Below, piece by piece: positions 12,084 through 15,810 of a stretch of DNA of 15,810 nucleotides (the stretch's first letter is position 1; each line of letters opens with the position of its first letter). The notes beneath the pieces were generated by a model. The model saw only the letters and a list, made by a program, of their open reading frames with translations, did no database searches and was not told the origin of the DNA. A program made the translations under genes and the position numbers. Origin of the DNA: WTJD01 sp964225175 (GTDB lineage Bacteria > Pseudomonadota > Gammaproteobacteria > Xanthomonadales > SZUA-36); NCBI GenBank assembly GCA_964225175.1, contig CAXQNK010000001.1, positions 1 through 15,810 on the forward strand, in the 5' to 3' direction.

Positions 12084-12104
12084 TTGACTTACGCAGCGGG
12101 AGAT

Positions 12105-12485
12105 TTACTTGACCTCGACGGAAGCGCCTGCTTCCTCGAGTTTCTTCTGAATCTCTTCGGCTTCGTCCTTAGCAACGCCCTCTTTCACAGGAGTCGGCGC
12201 GCCTTCCACGAGGTCCTTGGCTTCTTTAAGGCCAAGACCGGTGATCTCACGCACGACCTTGATCACTGCAACTTTCTGTGCACCGAACGATGTCATCACC
12301 ACATCGAATTCGGTCTTTTCTTCCGCAGCACCGGCATCACCACCTGCTGCCGGCGCAGCCACAGCGGCCACCGGGGCTGCTGCCGAAACGCCGAACTTTT
12401 CTTCCATAGCCTCGATGAGCTCAACTACATCCATCACGCTCATGTTGGCAATTGTTTCAAGAATGTCGTCTTTTGAAACGGCCAT
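12105..12485 (-). CDS. rplL: 50S ribosomal protein L7/L12
   Basis: L12, 126 aa (E. coli 121), forms the dimers of the flexible stalk that recruit EF-Tu, EF-G, IF2 and RF3. The N-terminal dimerisation domain reads MSVMDVVELIEAMEEKFGVS (about 15-34). It is followed by an Ala/Pro/Gly-rich hinge (about 35-55) and the compact C-terminal domain EKTEFDVV to the end, with KVAVIKVVREITGLGLKEAK as the factor-binding surface. The ATG at 12483-12485 has GGAGAG six bases upstream and gives the family N-terminus; an upstream extension of seven residues is rejected. It lies 58 bp after rplJ, with a small stable hairpin between. L12 is needed in several copies per ribosome, so stronger translation than rplJ is expected. 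Confidence 0.98.
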   Translation of the reverse strand: MAVSKDDILETIANMSVMDVVELIEAMEEKFGVSAAAPVAAVAAPAAGGDAGAAEEKTEFDVVMTSFGAQKVAVIKVVREITGLGLKEAKDLVEGAPTPVKEGVAKDEAEEIQKKLEEAGASVEVK

Positions 12486-12504
12486 TGTCGTCTCTCCAAT
12501 TATC

Positions 12505-12528
12505 AAAAGGGCAGCCTTTCGGTCTGCC
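12505..12528 (-). promoter_or_regulatory. GAAA-tetraloop hairpin between rplJ and rplL
   Basis: On the minus strand GGCAG-A-CC-GAAA-GG-CTGCC forms seven base pairs with one bulged A and a GNRA loop, followed by CTTTTG. The T-run is too short for a strong terminator. It could be a weak attenuator, a pause, or an mRNA stability or processing element in the L10-L12 spacer. Confidence 0.45.
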
Positions 12529-12543
12529 GGTTAAATTAAATGC

Positions 12544-13071
12544 TCAAGCAGCCTGCTTGGCGTCCCGCAAAGCGGCGAAAGTGCGAGCCAGTTTGGCGTT
12601 CGGTTCTGCCAGGGTTCGAACAAACTTCTCGACCGGTGCTTTCATCACGCCCATCAAAATGGCAATCGCCTGGTCGTAAGTCGGCAGACTGGACAGACGT
12701 TCCAATTCGGACGCGCCATAAACCTCACCGCCAACCGCCACCAGCTTTGCCACCAGGTGGTCATGGGACTTTGAATAGTCCTTGACCAGGCGTGCAGCCG
12801 CACCCGGATCGTCAATGCTGAACGCCAGCAGGAGAGGCCCCGCCAGCGATTCGGACATGCATTCGAACTCAGTACCTTCCACAGCTCTGCGGACAAGGGT
12901 ATTTTTGGCCACCTTGACGAAAACACCGGATTCACGGGCTTTCACGCGCAAATCGGTCAATTCCTCGACAGTGAGACCTCGATACTCTGCCGCCACAGCA
13001 GCCAGCGCTTTGTTGGCAACTTCAGCCACCTCTGCGACAACTGCCTTCTTTTGCTCAATATTGAGCGCCAT
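12544..13071 (-). CDS. rplJ: 50S ribosomal protein L10
   Basis: L10, 175 aa (about 165 in E. coli), anchors the L12 dimers to 23S rRNA beside L11. Visible family features are the N-terminal MALNIEQKKAVVAEVAEVA, the AEYRGLTVEELTDLR strand-helix, VAKNTLVRRAVEGT, the GPLLLAFS strand, and a long C-terminal helix (APVEKFVRTLAEPNAKLART) that carries the L12 dimers. The ATG at 13069-13071 has a near-perfect AAGGAGGT ribosome binding site five bases upstream. In E. coli the L10-L12 complex represses its own mRNA through the leader; the 275-bp leader here contains the matching fold. rplL follows 58 bp downstream. Confidence 0.98.
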   Translation of the reverse strand: MALNIEQKKAVVAEVAEVANKALAAVAAEYRGLTVEELTDLRVKARESGVFVKVAKNTLVRRAVEGTEFECMSESLAGPLLLAFSIDDPGAAARLVKDYSKSHDHLVAKLVAVGGEVYGASELERLSSLPTYDQAIAILMGVMKAPVEKFVRTLAEPNAKLARTFAALRDAKQAA

Positions 13072-13086
13072 TGGTTACCTCCTTTC

Positions 13087-13121
13087 GAGTCTTCCGGACA
13101 TCAATCCGGGCTTGTTGACTC
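13087..13121 (-). promoter_or_regulatory. Hairpin adjoining the rplJ ribosome binding site
   Basis: On the minus strand GAGTC (13121-13117) pairs with GACTC (13091-13087), enclosing CCGGA-TTGATG-TCCGG (13109-13094). The structure ends 4 bases before the AGGAGG of rplJ. Its place suggests it tunes access to the start site, perhaps in alternative pairing with the upstream L10-binding fold. Confidence 0.4.
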
Positions 13122-13132
13122 ACCAGTGGTGA

Positions 13133-13177
13133 CCCCGCTACTCCAACGCTCTCTCTCAAAGCGCTCGAGTAGCGGGG
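13133..13177 (-). promoter_or_regulatory. Long hairpin in the rplJ leader
   Basis: On the minus strand CCCCGCTACTC (13177-13167) pairs perfectly with GAGTAGCGGGG (13143-13133). Inside, after a G-G mismatch, AGCGCT pairs with AGCGTT (one G-U) around a 9-base loop, giving 17 pairs in total. No T-run follows. It stands between the L10-binding domain and the rplJ ribosome binding site. Confidence 0.65.
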
Positions 13178-13183
13178 GCTCCA

Positions 13184-13269
13184 CCATCTGCGCAGGCTGT
13201 CCCCGGTTACCCGGCAGACCCTTAAGCAGCGACCCCTTTGGGGCCAGCTACACCTGCGGTCTTAGACGG
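13184..13269 (-). ncRNA. L10-type ribosomal protein leader (autoregulatory mRNA element)
   Basis: Reading towards rplJ, an outer stem CCGTCT/AGATGG (13269-13264 with 13189-13184) and an inner stem CGCAGG/CCTGCG (13258-13253 with 13196-13191) are joined by an asymmetric AAGAC/C internal loop, the kink-turn arrangement. The inner stem encloses two hairpins: 13226-13251 (GTAGC..GCTGC with an AAA loop) and 13203-13214 (CCGG-GTAA-CCGG). The motif AGACCGCAGGTG and this architecture agree with the known L10 leader, where L10(L12) binds and represses translation. A further 6-bp hairpin with a CAAA loop is at 13276-13291. I see no convincing promoter between rplA and this element. Confidence 0.75.
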
Positions 13270-13346
13270 CCTGCCCGCGCATTTGTGCGCGCGAGCGAGC
13301 CCGCCACCTGTCCTCGCCGCACATGACGACGAATGACAAATTCAGT

Positions 13347-14042
13347 TCACAAATCCAGCGTCGAGTGATCGATCAACAGGCCAGGACCCATTGTCGTGGA
13401 CACTGCCACGCGCTTGAGGTATTGCCCTTTGGCCGACGCTGGCTTCAGCTTGACCAGCGTTGCGAGCAGGGCGGACAAGTTTGCCTTGAGCGCGTCAGGC
13501 TCAAAATCCGCCTTGCCGATGGTGCTGTGGATAATGCCAGCTTTGTCTGTCCGGAACCTTACCTGCCCCGCCTTTGCATTCTGAACTGCGGTTTCAACGT
13601 CCGGTGTGACCGTACCCACTTTAGGGTTGGGCATGAGCCCCCTCGGCCCCAGGATTTGACCCAGCTTGCCGACAACACGCATGGCGTCTGGAGAAGCGAT
13701 CACCACGTCGAAGGCCACATCGCCGCCCTTGATCTGATCATGCAATTCATCCATGCCAACCGCATCCGCACCGGCTGCCTTGGCTTTCTCGGCATTTTCG
13801 CCCTGGGTGAATACAGCGATCCGGACAGTTTTACCTGTTCCGTTGGGCAATACTGTAGATCCGCGAACGTTTTGATCCGATTTGCGCGGATCTACGCCGA
13901 GGCGAACCGCCACGTCCACGGACTCATTAAATTTCACCTTGCTGAAATTTTTCAGCAATTCCAGCGCCTCGTCGACCTCATAGACCTTACCTCGCTCGAC
14001 CTGGTCCCGAATGCTGCTCATACGTTTTCCGGTTCTGGCCAT
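13347..14042 (-). CDS. rplA: 50S ribosomal protein L1
   Basis: L1, 231 aa (E. coli 234), forms the mobile stalk at the ribosomal E site and helps release deacylated tRNA. Conserved stretches are FNESVDVAVRLGVDPRKSDQ, NVRGSTVLPNGTGK, VVIASPDAMRVVGKLGQILG, the L1 signature PRGLMPNPKVGTVT, and KAGIIHSTIGKADF. The start is the ATG at 14040-14042, preceded by GGAG; it overlaps the rplK stop by one base (TGATG), a sign of translational coupling. A GTG one codon earlier (14043-14045) would only add one residue and does not fit the MAxxxKRM family start. In E. coli L1 represses the rplK-rplA mRNA; I could not confidently place an L1 target here. Confidence 0.98.
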   Translation of the reverse strand: MARTGKRMSSIRDQVERGKVYEVDEALELLKNFSKVKFNESVDVAVRLGVDPRKSDQNVRGSTVLPNGTGKTVRIAVFTQGENAEKAKAAGADAVGMDELHDQIKGGDVAFDVVIASPDAMRVVGKLGQILGPRGLMPNPKVGTVTPDVETAVQNAKAGQVRFRTDKAGIIHSTIGKADFEPDALKANLSALLATLVKLKPASAKGQYLKRVAVSTTMGPGLLIDHSTLDL

Positions 14043-14476
14043 CACTCCACTCCTTCCACATTCAGGCCCATACTGCGCGCCGAGCCTGCGATGGTGCGCA
14101 CGGCGGCGTCCATGTCAGCAGCGGTCAGATCGGGCTCCTTAGCCTTGGCAATATCTTCCAACTGTGCTCGCGTTACCGTGCCCACCTTGTTGGTGTTTGG
14201 CTCGCCAGAACCCTTGGGAATGCCGGCTGCCTTTCGCAACAACACCGCGGCCGGTGGCGTCTTGGTGATGAAAGTGAACGTGCGGTCACTGTAGACGGTG
14301 ATAACCACCGGGATAGGCATGCCCTGCTCAGCACTTTGCGTGTGCGCATTGAACGCCTTGCAGAAATCCATGATATTAACGCCATGCTGGCCCAGAGCCG
14401 GGCCCACTGGTGGGCTCGGATTCGCCTGACCGGCAGGCACCTGCAGCTTGATGTAAGCTGAAACTTTTTTAGCCAT
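14042..14476 (-). CDS. rplK: 50S ribosomal protein L11
   Basis: L11, 144 aa (E. coli 142), binds the GTPase-associated region of 23S rRNA, supports factor function and is required for RelA activation. The N-terminal domain has the proline-rich QANPSPPVGPALGQHGVNIM (about 16-35) and CKAFNAHT. The C-terminal RNA-binding domain has KTPPAAVLLRKAAGIPKGSG and the terminal RTIAGSARSMGLNVEG signature. The ATG at 14474-14476 is chosen from the family start MAKKVSAYIKLQ and a GAGGAG nine bases upstream; the longer open frame (23 more codons) lies in the non-conserved spacer. Its stop overlaps the rplA start. Confidence 0.98.
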   Translation of the reverse strand: MAKKVSAYIKLQVPAGQANPSPPVGPALGQHGVNIMDFCKAFNAHTQSAEQGMPIPVVITVYSDRTFTFITKTPPAAVLLRKAAGIPKGSGEPNTNKVGTVTRAQLEDIAKAKEPDLTAADMDAAVRTIAGSARSMGLNVEGVE

Positions 14477-14544
14477 TAGCTCTTTCTCCTCGGGTTCAAG
14501 CGCCCGCCGACCTGCGACCGGGCTCCCCGTCTGTTGTCCACACA

Positions 14545-14588
14545 ACGCCTTTCGGCGCTCTGCTCAATCTGCTGCAGCCAGATGCTGC
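14545..14588 (-). other. Two small hairpins in the nusG-rplK spacer
   Basis: The 119-bp spacer (14477-14595) holds GCAGC-ATCTG-GCTGC (14588-14574) and GCGCC-GAAA-GGCGT (14558-14545, with a GNRA loop and one G-U pair). Neither is followed by a T-run. E. coli has a promoter and the L1-binding leader in this spacer. I see no clear -35/-10 pair here, so these are described only as structure. Confidence 0.35.
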
Positions 14589-14595
14589 CGCTACC

Positions 14596-15129
14596 TCAGG
14601 ACTTCTCGACCTGATGAAATTCAAGCTCCACAGGTGTCGAGCGTCCAAAAATAAGAACCGCGACCTGCAGTCTGCTCTTGTCGTAGTTGACTTCTTCAAC
14701 TACGCCATTGAAATCGTTAAACGGACCATCAATCACGCGTACCATCTCACCCGGCTCAAACAGCACTTTCGGCCTGGGCTTGTCTGTGCCTTCCTGAACT
14801 CGATTGAGGATTGCATCCGCTTCCCGCTCAGTAATCGGCGCAGGACGATCCGCGGTACCACCAATAAACCCAAGCACCTTGGGAACACCTTTGACCAGAT
14901 GCCATGTTTCGTCCGTCATCTCCATTTCGACCAAAACGTAGCCCGGAAAAAATTTCCGATCGGAGCGCCGCTTCTGCCCTCCTTTCATTTCAACCACTTC
15001 CTCTGTCGGCACGAGCACATCGCCAAACATATCTTCCATGCCCGCGCGCTGTATCCGATCTTCCAGTGAGCGTTTAACCTGTTTTTCGAAGCCTGAGTAG
15101 GCATGCACCACGTACCATCGCTTGGCCAT
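14596..15129 (-). CDS. nusG: Transcription termination/antitermination factor NusG
   Basis: NusG, 177 aa (E. coli 181), binds the RNA polymerase clamp to aid processive elongation and, through its second domain, contacts Rho or ribosomal protein S10. The NGN domain (about 1-115) shows KRWYVVHAYSGFEKQV, VPTEEVVEMKGGQKRR and FFPGYVLVEMEM. A linker leads to the KOW domain (about 125-177) with FEPGEMVRVIDGPFNDFNG, then EEVNYDKSRLQVAVLIFGR. The ATG at 15127-15129 starts 3 bp after the secE stop, and its GGAGGAGG ribosome binding site lies inside the last secE codons, so the two are probably translationally coupled. Confidence 0.98.
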   Translation of the reverse strand: MAKRWYVVHAYSGFEKQVKRSLEDRIQRAGMEDMFGDVLVPTEEVVEMKGGQKRRSDRKFFPGYVLVEMEMTDETWHLVKGVPKVLGFIGGTADRPAPITEREADAILNRVQEGTDKPRPKVLFEPGEMVRVIDGPFNDFNGVVEEVNYDKSRLQVAVLIFGRSTPVELEFHQVEKS

Positions 15130-15132
15130 GAC

Positions 15133-15513
15133 TCAGCCTCCTCCCAGCAATGTTCTGACCAGGGCACCCAACAACCAGTCGACACCAGCCAGGAAAAGGG
15201 AAATAAGGATGACAACGATAATCACCATCATGGATGTCTGAAGCGCTTCCTGGTGCGAGGGCCACACCACCTTCCGTCGCTCGATGTCAGCCTCTTTCAG
15301 GAAACGAAAGAAATCTGCACCACGCTCTGAACGGCTGGCCACCCAGGATGCAAGCCCAACTACGGCGAGCAAACCCACCACTCGAACGGGCGTGATCGCG
15401 AGATTCTCATAGTAATAATAACCGGCAATGCCGCCGATCAGGATGATAATCGATAGCAGCAGAAAAGCGCTTCCCCGCGCTGTTGCCTGACCTTTTTCAA
15501 CTTTACTGTTCAT
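15133..15513 (-). CDS. secE: Preprotein translocase subunit SecE
   Basis: SecE, 126 aa (E. coli 127), is the clamp-like partner of SecY in the inner-membrane SecYEG channel. Three transmembrane segments are visible: about 15-35 (SAFLLLSIIILIGGIAG), 43-60 (VRVVGLLAVVGLASWVA) and 93-118 (SMMVIIVVILISLFLAG). The conserved amphipathic stretch FFRFLKEADIERRKVVWPSH, at about 68-87, precedes the last helix. The three-helix form fits gamma- or betaproteobacteria; many other bacteria have only the last helix. The ATG at 15511-15513 has only a weak AGG upstream. secE lies 46 bp after tRNA-Trp with no terminator seen between, so cotranscription with the tRNA is likely. Confidence 0.97.
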   Translation of the reverse strand: MNSKVEKGQATARGSAFLLLSIIILIGGIAGYYYYENLAITPVRVVGLLAVVGLASWVASRSERGADFFRFLKEADIERRKVVWPSHQEALQTSMMVIIVVILISLFLAGVDWLLGALVRTLLGGG

Positions 15514-15559
15514 GTGTCAGCCTGTCTGGTCCTCTATGTCCCGGTCCTGGCAGCAAAAG

Positions 15560-15635
<76 letters not shown>

Positions 15636-15656
15636 ATCTCTCCTGCTGCAGACCAC

Positions 15657-15687
15657 AAAAGCTGACGCGTCATAATGACTGTCAGCT
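15657..15687 (-). terminator. Hairpin between tuf and tRNA-Trp (weak terminator or processing site)
   Basis: On the minus strand AGCTGAC (15687-15681) pairs with GTCAGCT (15666-15660). An inner GTCA-TTA-TGAC stem is separated by a small A/GC internal loop. Only three further T follow the stem (TTTTG in all), which is short for a strong terminator. It may cause partial termination after tuf or mark RNA processing ahead of the tRNA. Confidence 0.45.
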
Positions 15688-15732
15688 CCTGAGGTCAGAC
15701 CTGCGAGCCTGCCGGCCCGCTGGCAACGTTAT

Positions 15733-15810
15733 TTACTCGTGAATCTTGGCCACGACGCCGGCACCTACAGTACGACCACCCTCGCGAATGGCAAACCGCA
15801 GTCCCTCTTC
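15733..15810 (-). CDS. tuf: Elongation factor Tu, C-terminal end (cut by window edge)
   Basis: The last 25 codons and TAA stop of an EF-Tu gene. The visible protein EEGLRFAIREGGRTVGAGVV followed by AKIHE matches the conserved end of domain III of EF-Tu (E. coli ends VVAKVLG). The rest lies beyond 15810. It occupies the tufB position, upstream of trpT-secE, and runs in the same direction as the tuf gene at the left edge; the two copies share no visible segment here, so their identity cannot be compared. Confidence 0.96.
   Translation of the reverse strand, partial: EEGLRFAIREGGRTVGAGVVAKIHE

Noticed and set aside
13272..13346. Promoter for rplJ in the rplA-rplJ spacer
   Set aside because: A TTGTCA box is present at 13339-13334, but no -10-like hexamer lies at the right distance (GC-rich sequence there), so I do not call a promoter.
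13323..14294. 323-codon open frame on the + strand
   Set aside because: It lies antisense to rplA and part of rplK, which are intact conserved genes; no ribosome binding site or recognisable domain.
14477..14545. 23-codon N-terminal extension of rplK
   Set aside because: L11 has its family N-terminus at 14476 with a good ribosome binding site; the extension is not conserved sequence.

Overview
This window is the conserved bacterial 'rif-str' gene cluster, the core of the transcription and translation machinery. Every gene is on the minus strand. In transcription order (right to left) it reads: end of one tuf gene, tRNA-Trp, secE, nusG, rplK, rplA, rplJ, rplL, rpoB, rpoC, [terminator and promoter region], rpsL, rpsG, fusA, start of a second tuf gene. 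The organism is very probably a gammaproteobacterium. The evidence is the tuf-trpT-secE order, an E. coli-like three-helix SecE, large RpoB and RpoC with the Gram-negative insertions, and near-E. coli EF-G, S12 and L11 sequences. The rif and str halves are contiguous as in Pseudomonas-like lineages, not separated as in E. coli. Base composition looks moderately GC-rich (estimated by eye). I cannot name a genus.

Region by region: 15733-15810 is the EF-Tu C-terminus, followed by a small hairpin and a CCA-encoding tRNA-Trp. 15133-12105 holds secE-nusG-rplK-rplA-rplJ-rplL, with very tight or overlapping junctions at secE/nusG (3 bp) and rplK/rplA (stop and start share one base). A structured L10-type leader RNA lies before rplJ. 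11937-3575 holds rpoB and rpoC, 17 bp apart. A 48-nt long hairpin lies between rplL and rpoB, where E. coli has its attenuator and RNase III site. A classical intrinsic terminator closes the rpoBC unit at 3510-3547. The 341-bp gap 3234-3574 carries that terminator, one very good and one fair sigma70-type promoter for rpsL, an inverted repeat around the -10 box, and a second terminator-like hairpin in the presumed rpsL leader. rpsL-rpsG-fusA-tuf then follow with short spacers.

Together these genes make the RNA polymerase core subunits, a transcription elongation factor, the L11/L10/L12 stalk and L1 of the large ribosomal subunit, S12 and S7 of the small subunit, both GTPase elongation factors, one tRNA and one Sec translocon subunit. 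The products are ordinary. I see no mobile element, CRISPR, defence gene or undescribed protein system. The points worth a second look are regulatory: the rpsL promoter and leader, the L10 leader with its extra long hairpin, the rplL-rpoB hairpin, and a 16-residue length increase in RpoC. No complete + strand gene is supported. Long + strand reading frames lie antisense to conserved genes.
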